From the NCBI GenBank assembly GCA_027920525.1, contig CP115858.1, positions 1,612,001 to 1,676,000 of the forward strand: a stretch of 64,000 nt of DNA, read 5' to 3'. This DNA comes from Chryseobacterium daecheongense. GTDB lineage: Bacteria; Bacteroidota; Bacteroidia; Flavobacteriales; Weeksellaceae. The position numbers and the translations under genes are program-made. Under the pieces are notes generated by a model. That model saw only the letters and a program-made list of their open reading frames with translations, was not told where the DNA came from and did not search any database. Below, in pieces: positions 27,852-36,458 of this stretch (the first letter of the stretch is position 1; each line of letters opens with the position of its first letter).

Positions 27852-28268
27852 TTATTTCTTATTTGTACAGAAAACTATTTTATCATGCTCCAAGTTAGAA
27901 TGATAATTAAAAATCCTGTCTTCATTTTCCCATCTATTTTCACCAATCAAAAGCCCACCAGCAATGATATGATAAGCTTGCTCCTTTGATTGCAATTGAA
28001 AGATCTTCATATCATATTTTAATAAATTCCGATCAATACGTGCTGGTAACTCTTGTTCAGTGATTTCCTTAATATGTACTTGATCAAGCTTCATTGGAAT
28101 ATTAATATAACTTACTGCCCAAAATTCTAAGTCGATATTATAAGCGGTATCTTTTGAATAACCATCTAAATCTGGATATTTCATTTCACTCCGTAAAAGT
28201 AAAAAACTATGACTTACTGTATAAGCCCATAATTTAAAAGTCCGGTTAGAATAATATAGCACTTTCAT
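27852..28268 (-). CDS. Hypothetical protein
   Basis: 138 residues, cytosolic. Starts VLYYSNRTFKLWAYTVSHSFLLLRS and continues with beta-rich segments (EFWAVSYINIP). The composition resembles small DUF or immunity-type proteins of Bacteroidetes. Co-directional with and 9 bases before the next unknown gene. Confidence 0.65.
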   Translation of the reverse strand: MKVLYYSNRTFKLWAYTVSHSFLLLRSEMKYPDLDGYSKDTAYNIDLEFWAVSYINIPMKLDQVHIKEITEQELPARIDRNLLKYDMKIFQLQSKEQAYHIIAGGLLIGENRWENEDRIFNYHSNLEHDKIVFCTNKK

Positions 28269-28380
28269 ATGATTCCTTTACCATATCATATTTGCCAGAA
28301 ATACATATCAATAATTTCATTTTGGGATAGTATATAAATCTTTTAAAATTAATTATTTTTGAATGCTGATGAATAGCATT

Positions 28381-30561
28381 TTATATTTCCAGCACCCTAA
28401 CAAATATTCCCACCACATTAAAATCAACCGTCTCCTCATCTCTAAGAACAATAGGTTTAAAATTCGGATCATTCGATTTTGGTAATAAAACTATTTCATC
28501 ATGATGCCAACCTTCTTCATCGATCGATTTTTTACTTGAATATTCTTTAACGGTATAATTGCTGCCAAATTCTAAATCAGAAATATTTCTGCCTTCAACT
28601 AAAGTAATAAGCCCATTACGTGAACCTCCTGTATACTTTTTAAATAAACAAATACTGTTGTTAGGTATAATTTCATTCATCGATTCACCTAATACTTTAC
28701 AAGCGAAATAATCATCATTACCACTTATTCCATCTACTTCAACGAACTTTATACTTTCTAGTTCTTGCAGTTCAGAAAAAGATCCTGCTGCAATATTGAG
28801 ATCATAAAAGGGCATTGAAGTTTCAGTTGGATGATCTAGAAATTGTATTGGATTCTCTTCTTTTGAAATGGAATTAAAAGATTGGATGAACTGACTAAAG
28901 AAACGTCTTAAATTATCATTGCAAACATAAATATAAGTCCCCTCGATTCCCCGTAACAATATTGTTTTATAAATATTGATGATAAAATCTAATAACTCAT
29001 CTTCATTCTTAATGGAATTTTTTCCATTCTTATCCTTGTATTTTTGCTTGTCTACAGTTAGCTTTCCAAGTTCAAAATTATAATCCAATTCTGGACCGAT
29101 AATAACTCCGGTATAGTTCAGATCATAACCTTGCGTTGTATGAATACACCCTACTTCGTTGATAGAATTTACAGAGTTAACCCAATCTATAGAAGTACTG
29201 TTCCACTTTAACCTGTTCTCACCAATAATGATATCGTACGCTTCTGGATTTTTATTTGAAACCCATTCCCAGGCATATCCTGCAACCATTCTTGACAAAC
29301 TATGAATTTCATTTTTCTTTTTTATTCGATCCACCATCTCTCCGAGATCATCAAATAAGTAAAATTCATAATCATCAGTTCTATATTTTTCTTTTGGAAG
29401 AATTGAAGGCTCATCAAAAAGTTTATGAATCAGAGTTATATAATTATTTCCACCACGAACACGAAATTGAGTTTTTAGTTTTTCGACCCGAGTATAAGGT
29501 TCTAATTCAAGTTTTTGAAAACTCTCTTTAAGAGTATCTGAAGGTTTTATAGATTGATATTGGTCATAGAAAATGATTGATTTTTCACTCTGCTTAATAA
29601 CCCAATCTAATTCTGAAGAAGTATATTTATCTAATCCTAACTTCTCACTATTAGTATCAAATGTTCCAAAATAGGAACCCAGATTCACCCTTCTTCTCAA
29701 ACGATGTCCTTCATCAACAATGATGAGGTCATATTTATTTTTTGATAGTTCTGACGGTCCAATAACCATCTTACTGGATAAACCATTAATATTTTTAAAT
29801 ACGTTAGAAATGGTTTTTCTAAAAGAAGCCATTGGGATTACCAATGCCATATTCAAATCAGAAAACTTCTCTTTAACTTTTTGTAATAAAGAAAAAAGCT
29901 CCTCATCTTCTTCATCAAAATCTGCGTAATTAAAGTCTTCTAAATTAGTTTTAAGAAGTTTGAATAAAAAAATAGCTAAAATAGATTTACCAGTCCCTGC
30001 TCCTCCATGAATGAGACTTACTTTAGCCCTTTCATCCAACAGACAGCTAAAGATTGTTTTCAAACTTTTAACTTGTTCTTTAGAAAGCGATTTATAAGGT
30101 GAGTATTTGAAAAGGTCAGAATTATTAATATGGTCTAATGAATGTCGAGCAATACCTAATTGTCTAAGTTCATCCCAAATATCTTTAAATAGCTCCCAAT
30201 ATACTTTCTTTTCATGATATTGATGATTCGAAATTCCCAGATTACCATTTTGCAATGTATATTGTCCATCCGCTGAGATATATTTAATCAAGTTAGCTTC
30301 AAGGTCTAATGTAGCTGACTTATGAAAAAGTTCACTTAAAATAAGATTTACAGATGATAGCTTTTTCTTTTCTTCCGATTTAAGATGCGTGTTTAGTCGG
30401 GTTATTATATCAGTAGTTTCTCCGACATATGCAGACTTATCCTGACTATTTTTAAGCAGGTACACTATTGGCCAGGATGTATAATCTTTATGATTAAAAT
30501 TAATATAAGTTTCAGCGAGATAATCGAAGCCGTATTCTTCAGTAATTGTAAAATTTTTCAT
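28381..30561 (-). CDS. GIY-YIG / DUF2075 helicase / S24 peptidase fusion protein
   Basis: 726 residues with three parts. Residues about 30-95 are a GIY-YIG nuclease-like domain (VYLL at 33-36, YVG at 45-47, Arg55, Glu88). Residues about 155-570 are a DUF2075 (Schlafen-3-like) P-loop NTPase: Walker A GGAGTGKS (186-193), DEGH box (283-286). Residues about 620-726 are a LexA/S24-like peptidase with GESM (Ser627) and TVK (Lys672), the Ser-Lys dyad positions. It is preceded by a MazG-like gene 10 bases upstream. The combination suggests a nucleic-acid damage or phage response protein; this is inference. Confidence 0.85.
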   Translation of the reverse strand: MKNFTITEEYGFDYLAETYINFNHKDYTSWPIVYLLKNSQDKSAYVGETTDIITRLNTHLKSEEKKKLSSVNLILSELFHKSATLDLEANLIKYISADGQYTLQNGNLGISNHQYHEKKVYWELFKDIWDELRQLGIARHSLDHINNSDLFKYSPYKSLSKEQVKSLKTIFSCLLDERAKVSLIHGGAGTGKSILAIFLFKLLKTNLEDFNYADFDEEDEELFSLLQKVKEKFSDLNMALVIPMASFRKTISNVFKNINGLSSKMVIGPSELSKNKYDLIIVDEGHRLRRRVNLGSYFGTFDTNSEKLGLDKYTSSELDWVIKQSEKSIIFYDQYQSIKPSDTLKESFQKLELEPYTRVEKLKTQFRVRGGNNYITLIHKLFDEPSILPKEKYRTDDYEFYLFDDLGEMVDRIKKKNEIHSLSRMVAGYAWEWVSNKNPEAYDIIIGENRLKWNSTSIDWVNSVNSINEVGCIHTTQGYDLNYTGVIIGPELDYNFELGKLTVDKQKYKDKNGKNSIKNEDELLDFIINIYKTILLRGIEGTYIYVCNDNLRRFFSQFIQSFNSISKEENPIQFLDHPTETSMPFYDLNIAAGSFSELQELESIKFVEVDGISGNDDYFACKVLGESMNEIIPNNSICLFKKYTGGSRNGLITLVEGRNISDLEFGSNYTVKEYSSKKSIDEEGWHHDEIVLLPKSNDPNFKPIVLRDEETVDFNVVGIFVRVLEI

Positions 30562-30571
30562 TTATCAAAAT

Positions 30572-30898
30572 CTACAATTCATCATATTTATCCGACTTCC
30601 CTTTTGCTTTGTCCACAGGATATTTCTCACCGTTTTTATGTAGTTTTTTTAAAATGATATTGTTGATATCTATTTTATTCTTATCTGCAAGAAGAATCCC
30701 ATACATAAATACATCAGCAAGCTCCTCTTCTAACTTGTCTCTATTAAAATCTTCATTTTGTTTCCATAAAAAAACTTCTAAAAGCTCAGACGCTTCAATG
30801 GATAGTGCTAATGCCAAATCCTTTGAATTATGGAACTGTTGCCAATCTCGTTCATCACGAAATTTTAAAAGCTGTTCTACAGTGCTTTTGTCTATCAT
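30572..30898 (-). CDS. MazG-like nucleotide pyrophosphohydrolase
   Basis: 108 residues, all-alpha. ALALSIEASELLEVFLWKQNED and EEELADVFMYGILLAD give the ExxE...ExxD metal-binding pattern of MazG-like NTP pyrophosphohydrolases (RS21-C6 group). It cleaves nucleoside triphosphates to monophosphates. It is the first gene of a two-gene unit with the GIY-YIG/helicase/S24 fusion. Confidence 0.88.
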   Translation of the reverse strand: MIDKSTVEQLLKFRDERDWQQFHNSKDLALALSIEASELLEVFLWKQNEDFNRDKLEEELADVFMYGILLADKNKIDINNIILKKLHKNGEKYPVDKAKGKSDKYDEL

Positions 30899-31455
30899 AA
30901 AAAAAGTTTAATAAAGTAACAATTCAAATTAAATTTAAAAATAATAAATCTAGGAAATAAATATCTTAAAAATATGAGTTTTTCAGGAACTTTTTCTAAA
31001 AGTTCATTATAAATTCTCACCTCATCCCCAAAATCCTCCCATTATCAACCGTCCTCCCCATCGTAAGCTATTTTCAAGAAAATTCATTTCATTTATCAAC
31101 AATGTTTCACTCCCCATCCGTTCACTCCAGGGTATTCCCAACAAATGTACTCAACAAAACAGGAACAGCAATCCGTAGAAAAACTGATTTTTTCAGAAAG
31201 AAAACAACCTCTTTAGCCGAAAAACGATAAAAAAAGCAAAAATAATTCACATTAGAGCTGGAATTCTCAATATTTATAAACAATTATATATCAATATATT
31301 AACCAATACAAGACTCCTCTCAAAGCTACCACATTCGACCGGTAATTCACGATCCGGCAATACAATTCCTCCTATTTCTTACCCACGTGATTTAAAAACC
31401 ATTTTTTTTGTAAATTTCAAAAATAATTTATTATTATTTACAAATAACTAATACC
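30899..31455. other. Intergenic region upstream of Reb regulator operon
   Basis: About 550 bases between divergent units. The left part probably holds the MazG promoter. The middle is a C-rich, gene-free stretch (31020-31150). The right end holds an inverted repeat TTTGTAAAT (31407-31415) / ATTTACAAA (31436-31444) just before the 31456 gene. I see no coding sequence. Confidence 0.5.
31407..31444 (+). promoter_or_regulatory. Inverted repeat upstream of Reb regulator operon
   Basis: Perfect 9-bp arms TTTGTAAAT and ATTTACAAA with a 20-base spacer, 11 bases before the first ATG. Similar TTTACAAT/ATTGTAAA arms occur upstream of the gene at 44568. Possible operator or transcription-factor site. 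Confidence 0.4.
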
Positions 31456-32160
31456 ATGACAACTGAAAGTATTTACCAATCCATTAAAAAATGGAAAACT
31501 TTAATTGACGCTTACAAGAGCGGAATTGACGGAAGCGAGGCGGAAATCCTGGGCTATCTCAATCAAGGCACGCACTTTTCTGTTTCCGGAAAGGAGATCG
31601 ACCAATGGAAAATTAATCTTGGGAATTCAGAAGACCCAAAGATCCATGCGTACCTGGGTATTGATGAGGACCGGCTTAAGTTCTTCCTGATCGATTCCGA
31701 AAGCGATAAGACCGCAGATTTCAATGATATTGTCATCAGGGAATTCACCCGCGATTCCCCTAATGTCACCGTACAAAACACCACCAACCTGGAAATTGAT
31801 CCGCCGATCACTTCGGAATCAGCGATCAACCGTAATTTCAGATGGAATATGTATTGTACGACCTGGCTGAAGGCCCAGAAAGTTCAGGACTTCGTCCAGA
31901 TAGTAGCAATTCCGTTTGCAGATTTTGACCGCCTGGGACTGGATGGTGATCAATCCGGCACCTGTTTCTTCGGACTTACGGATGATCCTGAGAATGCCTC
32001 TGTCTTCGCTTATCATGTGGAGATCATTACCGTAAAAGACCTTACGATCAGCGAAATGAGTAAAACCGCAGAGAACTACTCCACTCCGCGACCTCCGTTT
32101 ACTGCTGCTGATCCTGTTGACAATTACCAACTTTTGAAAAAAAGCGGTGCTTTCTTATAA
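31456..32160 (+). CDS. Unknown protein, first gene of Reb regulator operon
   Basis: 234 residues, cytosolic, no recognisable domain. Acidic N-terminal half; central region has WNMYCTTWLKAQKVQDF and FFGLTDDPENASVFAYHVEI. It overlaps the next gene by 14 bases, so it is translationally coupled to a membrane sensor and a histidine kinase that face the R-body cluster. It may be a partner or ligand of that signalling unit. Confidence 0.75.
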   Translation: MTTESIYQSIKKWKTLIDAYKSGIDGSEAEILGYLNQGTHFSVSGKEIDQWKINLGNSEDPKIHAYLGIDEDRLKFFLIDSESDKTADFNDIVIREFTRDSPNVTVQNTTNLEIDPPITSESAINRNFRWNMYCTTWLKAQKVQDFVQIVAIPFADFDRLGLDGDQSGTCFFGLTDDPENASVFAYHVEIITVKDLTISEMSKTAENYSTPRPPFTAADPVDNYQLLKKSGAFL

Positions 32161-32791
32161 TGACCTATCCCTCTGTTTACAGGTACTGATCAACCTCACC
32201 CTATTCACCGGGCTGATCCTATTGGTAAGAAGGGGGATAACCTCCAAGGAAGCGATCCTGCTATTCCTGCTGGGTGAACTGGCCCTGGAACTGACGGACC
32301 TCGTGGACCGCCTGCTGAAATTAAACACACTGAACACCTACAACTATGCATTGAGCCAGTCTTTTGGCCTTATAATGCTCACCGAGATCTACAGCAAATA
32401 CTGTATTAAGCTTACCCAAACGCTCAGGTGGATGATCTACCTCTATGCTGCGGTATTCCTGGTCATCAATATCGTGAATGTCCGGGATCATACACCAGCT
32501 ACCTTTTATTCCAACATCATCAGCAGTATTATCATCTGTAGTTTTGCGGCAGCTTATTTTGTGAAGGTATTGAAAAGAGGAAGCGTAGAAAAAAGCGTGT
32601 TGATCTTCAACATCTCTGTTTTTCTTTTTTTTTCTGTTGAATGCCTGATCTCCACTACTTTTGATTTCCTGATCAGCAATCACCTGGAATGGGTGGCTCC
32701 GATCTGGCTTTTCAGAGGGATCCTGTTATGGTGTTTTTATCTTGCTCTTATTAATCTGGGATGTTGCAGTGGGAAAATCCGGGCCTGGTAG
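32147..32791 (+). CDS. Multi-pass membrane protein, sensor-like
   Basis: 214 residues with about six hydrophobic helices. The start is GTG, inside the upstream gene; no ATG is available in frame nearby. It overlaps the histidine kinase gene by 31 bases. Looks like a detached membrane sensor module of the kinase that follows. No family recognised. Confidence 0.75.
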   Translation: MLSYNDLSLCLQVLINLTLFTGLILLVRRGITSKEAILLFLLGELALELTDLVDRLLKLNTLNTYNYALSQSFGLIMLTEIYSKYCIKLTQTLRWMIYLYAAVFLVINIVNVRDHTPATFYSNIISSIIICSFAAAYFVKVLKRGSVEKSVLIFNISVFLFFSVECLISTTFDFLISNHLEWVAPIWLFRGILLWCFYLALINLGCCSGKIRAW

Positions 32792-33510
32792 TTGAATGGA
32801 TATGGATTGGCATTGGTTTATTCCTTTTAACAACAATACTGATCACCGTATTGGTGGTGAACTACCTGAAAAGCATCAAGAAAAGCAGGCAGAAAGTAAT
32901 GCAGCTCGTCCGAAACACCCAGACGGAATGCTGGGAAAATACCCTACACATCCAGGAAAAGGACCGGGAACGGCTTGCGGAAGAACTTCATGATAACATA
33001 ATCTCCAACCTGAACCTGATCCGCCTGAACATCAATCATAAAAACAGGGACGAACTGAACCTGGATCTGAAACAATCGATGCAGCTGATCCGGGAATTAT
33101 CCCACAACCTGACGCCTCCGGATCTGGGGGAGATTACGTTAACGGATCTGATCGCTGATTACCTGGACCAGATCAGTAAAACCATAGAGATCGATTACCG
33201 TCACAGGGTTACCGATGCATCGATCAGCAGTCCGGTAAAATTAAATATGTTCAGGATCGTCCAGGAGCTGGTCACCAATACTTTAAAACATGCCAATGCC
33301 ACCAGGATTGATGTATCATTAAGGATATCACTGGAATACCTGATGCTGACCATTGAAGATAACGGAAACGGATTCCGCCAGGAAAACAATTACAACGGGA
33401 TCGGCCTCAGAAATATTCAGTCCAGGGCACAAAAAATCAGCGCAGCGTATAAGCTGAAGTCGAAACCGGAGAAAGGGACAAAGTTTATAGCGTGTGTGGT
33501 AATAGAGTGA
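32761..33510 (+). CDS. Sensor histidine kinase (HisKA_3, NarX/DesK type)
   Basis: 249 residues. One N-terminal membrane helix (residues about 12-35), then the HisKA_3 dimerisation box AEELHDNII with phospho-acceptor His77, and an HATPase_c domain: N box VQELVTNTLKHA, G box DNGNGF and GIGLRNIQSRA. It signals with a LuxR-type response regulator, here at 33777. Overlaps the upstream membrane gene. It has no large sensory domain of its own, so sensing may come from the two upstream products. Confidence 0.92.
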   Translation: MLQWENPGLVVEWIWIGIGLFLLTTILITVLVVNYLKSIKKSRQKVMQLVRNTQTECWENTLHIQEKDRERLAEELHDNIISNLNLIRLNINHKNRDELNLDLKQSMQLIRELSHNLTPPDLGEITLTDLIADYLDQISKTIEIDYRHRVTDASISSPVKLNMFRIVQELVTNTLKHANATRIDVSLRISLEYLMLTIEDNGNGFRQENNYNGIGLRNIQSRAQKISAAYKLKSKPEKGTKFIACVVIE

Positions 33511-33776
33511 TGGGGAGTTGAGGGTGTGAGTTTTGAGGGTTTGAGAGTTTGGGGGTTTGAGGGTTTTGGAGATGGCGGGTGAGAGAGTGAGGAAAAGTGG
33601 AAAATTGAAAGTGGGAAATTGTGAAAAGGCAGAATTGCTGAGGGGTTGAAAGACTAAACTGCGGAAACGTGAAATCGTAAAATAGTAAAATGGCTGAAAA
33701 GCAAAGGGGCGAAATGACTGAAAGAGGAAAAAAGAAATCCGCCTATTTGCCCATTTGCCTAAATAAAAATTAAAAA
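33511..33776 (+). repeat. Degenerate G/A-rich low-complexity repeats
   Basis: About 265 bases between kinase and response regulator made of variants of GTTTGAGGGTTT, GAGTGAGGAAAA, GGCTGAAAAGC and GCGAAATGACTGAAAG on the plus strand. No gene fits. Similar GAGAGTTGAGAGTTGATGAG tracts occur at 34470-34500 and, inverted, at 14150-14180. These appear to be a dispersed intergenic repeat type. They break an otherwise continuous two-component operon. Confidence 0.6.
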
Positions 33777-34457
33777 ATGAAAAACTTAAAAATTAAAATT
33801 GGTATCGTAGATGATGACCTGTTGTTTGTACAACTTTTAAAAAACTACATCGATCAGGATGATCGTTACGAAGTGGTAATGACCTCAACAAGTGGTCATC
33901 ATTTTCTGAATGAAACGAACATTGATCTGCCGGACGTCCTTTTGCTGGACCTCAGAATGGCTAACGGGGACGGTATTGAAGTTATGTCCGCCCTGCCACA
34001 AAAGGAAGCGGAGGTAAAAATCATTGTCCTCTCCAGCTTTTACCGCCGGTCATTTATGGGACAAATGCTGAAAATGGGAGCCCATGCTTTTTTATCCAAG
34101 GAAATTGAGCTTGATGAGCTTTTAAAGGTGATCGATGCAGTGCATCATCATGGCCATTATTTTTCCGATGAACAGGTGGATGTGATGCGCGGACAGCTGT
34201 CCAATAAACTTCCGGAGTTTCATGCCTACTCTAAAGACGATCTTACGGAAAGGGAAATTGATGTGTTGCGATTGGTTTGCCAGCAGCTCAGCACCAAAGA
34301 AATTGCAGATCATTTATTCATCTCTCCCAAAACAGTGGAGACCCACAAAACCAACCTGATGATCAAAACCAGTGTGAAAAATATGGCCGGGCTGGTGATC
34401 TATGCGGTACAGAATAATTTTGTGAATGCTCACGAGATCGTACTGCTGGATAAATAG
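33777..34457 (+). CDS. LuxR-type (NarL/FixJ) response regulator
   Basis: 226 residues. Receiver domain with acidic pocket VDDD (residues 11-14) and phospho-acceptor Asp58 in LLLDLRM, Ser/Thr in VLSS and Lys in LSKE. C-terminal LuxR helix-turn-helix: LTEREIDVLRLVCQQLSTKE and SPKTVETHKTNL. It partners the kinase at 32761 and ends facing the reb genes, so it is the prime candidate for control of R-body production. Confidence 0.92.
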   Translation: MKNLKIKIGIVDDDLLFVQLLKNYIDQDDRYEVVMTSTSGHHFLNETNIDLPDVLLLDLRMANGDGIEVMSALPQKEAEVKIIVLSSFYRRSFMGQMLKMGAHAFLSKEIELDELLKVIDAVHHHGHYFSDEQVDVMRGQLSNKLPEFHAYSKDDLTEREIDVLRLVCQQLSTKEIADHLFISPKTVETHKTNLMIKTSVKNMAGLVIYAVQNNFVNAHEIVLLDK

Positions 34458-34628
34458 CTGGAAAACGGTGGTTGAGAGTTGAGAGTTGATGAGTGATGAT
34501 TGATACTGAAGAGAATACAAATTTGTGAGGGTTATTTTTACCGGTTATATAATTTGTATTCTTTTTCAGTATTATCTGTTTTGAAAGATCATTTTTGAAA
34601 TTTGCCCTGAAATTATATTGCAGGAGCA

Positions 34629-35315
34629 CTAATTATTGATTTCTTCAACCGTATGCTTTATACGGGGAAGGTTACGGTATTCTCTGTATGCTTCTATATT
34701 CGCTCTTCCCATATTCGGAAATACCCAGCTTCCAAAACCTTGATTTATGGTAGAAAAATTATTGTATCCACCTCCTTCAAGGATAACATATGTATTCCCG
34801 TCATTCTCATCTACAAATGCCAGATCCAAATACCCTTCACTGAAAACGTGTCCCGGCTCAGCATAATTTCTCATCGTCATGTTTTCATCATCATGAGTCA
34901 TTCTCACCTGTCCGCCGAACATAGCCGTTGTGACTACGTTCTGACCTCTTCTTCCCATGAAGACCCCTCCTTCCCCTCTCATCGCACCTGGTACTGTTTG
35001 CCCTACAAAATTCTTTGAATGTTCAAAAAGCAAGCGCGCATTCAAATCGTAATCCGTAGGTCCTGCCAGTATTTTAAATTTAAATTTATGTTCGTCGTAA
35101 CAGATCTTCCAGCTCAGGGCTCTCCCCAGAATACGGAAAGGTTCCATGAACGGTGATCCTATTCTTCCTGCGGGTGATACGATCTGATCAACAAAACGAA
35201 GTTGAGGGGCAAATTGCGGCAAACGCAAGATGTGTCTGTAAACCGGTGTTGCATTATCCCAACGGACGCGCATAGCTCTTGTTACCAGCACCACTCCATC
35301 TTTTAAAAATCCCAT
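34629..35315 (-). CDS. Unknown protein downstream of reb array
   Basis: 228 residues, no signal peptide. Beta-rich with GEGGVFMGRRGQNVVTTAMFG and ILEGGGYNNFSTINQGFGSW, like a soluble barrel or sandwich. An intrinsic terminator lies between it and the last RebB gene, so it is either reached by read-through or has its own promoter. No family recognised. Its constant orientation with the cluster suggests a Reb accessory role, by position only. Confidence 0.75.
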   Translation of the reverse strand: MGFLKDGVVLVTRAMRVRWDNATPVYRHILRLPQFAPQLRFVDQIVSPAGRIGSPFMEPFRILGRALSWKICYDEHKFKFKILAGPTDYDLNARLLFEHSKNFVGQTVPGAMRGEGGVFMGRRGQNVVTTAMFGGQVRMTHDDENMTMRNYAEPGHVFSEGYLDLAFVDENDGNTYVILEGGGYNNFSTINQGFGSWVFPNMGRANIEAYREYRNLPRIKHTVEEINN

Positions 35316-35353
35316 ATTAATTTTATTTTAGGTTATTAAGGTTTTATCCTATT

Positions 35354-35391
35354 AAAAAAATCAGGGAGAATCAATAAAGCATTCTCCCTGA
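35354..35391 (-). terminator. Terminator after the RebB array
   Basis: Perfect 11-bp stem TCAGGGAGAAT / ATTCTCCCTGA (35361-35371 and 35381-35391). On the minus strand it is followed by seven T (35354-35360). It ends the abundant RebB array transcript before the 228-residue gene. Confidence 0.85.
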
Positions 35392-35419
35392 ACAATATAA
35401 TTCTAAAAACACGCTCTGA

Positions 35420-35686
35420 TTAAGATGGATTCAGCATCTTAGCGATAGAAATAGCATCCGCTACGGTATCCACGCTATAGATCTGCATCACGCCTTGTGT
35501 AGTCGCTGCCTGACCTAGAATGTTCTGTTGATTTTGCGTATTTACCGCATTTTCAAACATGATCCCGGTAGAGTGCGCTGCTGTCTGATACACATTCCCT
35601 AAAGCGATAGCCGGAGCTTCTGCCACTACTTTTACGTTGGACTGCGTTACAGCATCTGTGATTTGTTCATTAACTACTGTTGCCAT
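35420..35686 (-). CDS. RebB-family R-body protein, array copy 5
   Basis: 88 residues. Reb/'killing trait' core: QITDAVTQSNVKVVAEAPA, then YQTAAHSTGIMFENAV and AATTQGVMQIYS. Small, no signal peptide, alternating amphipathic helices that polymerise in known R-bodies, insoluble ribbons that coil inside the cell and unroll on a trigger such as acid. Fifth in transcriptional order, ends MLNPS, followed by a terminator. Confidence 0.9.
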   Translation of the reverse strand: MATVVNEQITDAVTQSNVKVVAEAPAIALGNVYQTAAHSTGIMFENAVNTQNQQNILGQAATTQGVMQIYSVDTVADAISIAKMLNPS

Positions 35687-35714
35687 AATGATAATTGTTA
35701 TTAGATTTTATACG

Positions 35715-35729
35715 GCCGGACTCTCCGGC
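35715..35729 (-). other. Intercistronic hairpin, reb spacer
   Basis: GCCGGA-CTC-TCCGGC, extendable outward by three more pairs. One of four hairpins, one in each rebB spacer, that may stabilise or process the transcript. Confidence 0.5.
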
Positions 35730-35770
35730 TGTGGTTGTATTGTGTTTCCCGCTATTGCAGAAATGAGGTA

Positions 35771-36040
35771 TTAAGATCCTGCGTTAAGCATTTGAGCAAT
35801 AGAAATCGCATCTGCTACGGTATCCATGCTGTAGATCTGCATCACCCCTTGTGTTGTTGCAGCCTGTCCTAAAATATTTTGCTGGTTTTGGTTATTTACC
35901 GCATTTTCGAACATGATCCCGGTTGAATGCGCCGCCGTTTGGTATACATTTCCTAAAGCGATTGCAGGAGCTTCTGCTACTACCTTTACGTTGGATTGGG
36001 TTACTGCGTCTGTAATTTGTTCATTAACTACTGTTGCCAT
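35771..36040 (-). CDS. RebB-family R-body protein, array copy 4
   Basis: 89 residues, same core as the neighbours with NNQNQQNILG and IYSMDTVADAISIAQ, ending MLNAGS. Presumed structural subunit of the R-body ribbon. Confidence 0.9.
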   Translation of the reverse strand: MATVVNEQITDAVTQSNVKVVAEAPAIALGNVYQTAAHSTGIMFENAVNNQNQQNILGQAATTQGVMQIYSMDTVADAISIAQMLNAGS

Positions 36041-36069
36041 AATGATTGATGTTGATTAGAGTTTTAAAA

Positions 36070-36090
36070 ATGATCAGTCGATCCGATCAT
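36070..36090 (-). other. Intercistronic hairpin, reb spacer
   Basis: ATGATC (36070-36075) pairs with GATCAT (36085-36090). Confidence 0.4.
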
Positions 36091-36102
36091 GGTTATTGAT
36101 TT

Positions 36103-36372
36103 TTAAGAGTTCGGGTTAAGCATTCTTGCAATAGAGATTGCGTCCGCTACGGTATCCAGGCTATAGATCTGCATTACACCTTGTGTAGTGGCCGCCTGTC
36201 CTAAAATATTTTGCTGATTTTGATTATTTACTGCATTCTCAAACATGATTCCTGTTGAATGCGCCGCTGTCTGGTATACATTCCCTAAAGCGATTGCCGG
36301 AGCTTCTGCCACTACTTTTACGTTCGTTTGCGTTACCGCGTCCGTGATTTGTTCGTTAACTACTGTTGCCAT
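36103..36372 (-). CDS. RebB-family R-body protein, array copy 3
   Basis: 89 residues from MATVVNEQ. An in-frame Met 11 codons upstream exists, but every other copy begins at MAT, so I take this start. Variants: VTQTNVKVV and IYSLDTVADAISIAR, ending MLNPNS. Confidence 0.9.
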   Translation of the reverse strand: MATVVNEQITDAVTQTNVKVVAEAPAIALGNVYQTAAHSTGIMFENAVNNQNQQNILGQAATTQGVMQIYSLDTVADAISIARMLNPNS

Positions 36373-36400
36373 ATTATTAATTTTTAATTTGATTTTGAAT

Positions 36401-36423
36401 AACAACCGGATGATCCGGTTGTT
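36401..36423 (-). other. Intercistronic hairpin, reb spacer
   Basis: Perfect 10-bp stem AACAACCGGA / TCCGGTTGTT with a 3-base loop, the strongest of the four spacer hairpins. Confidence 0.6.
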
Positions 36424-36458
36424 ACAAGGTTATATTTTGCTTTTACGCGTGGGAGCTT

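Noticed and set aside
33511..33776. Possible CRISPR-like repeats
   Set aside because: Repeats are degenerate, variable in spacing and lack unique spacers; no cas genes are nearby.
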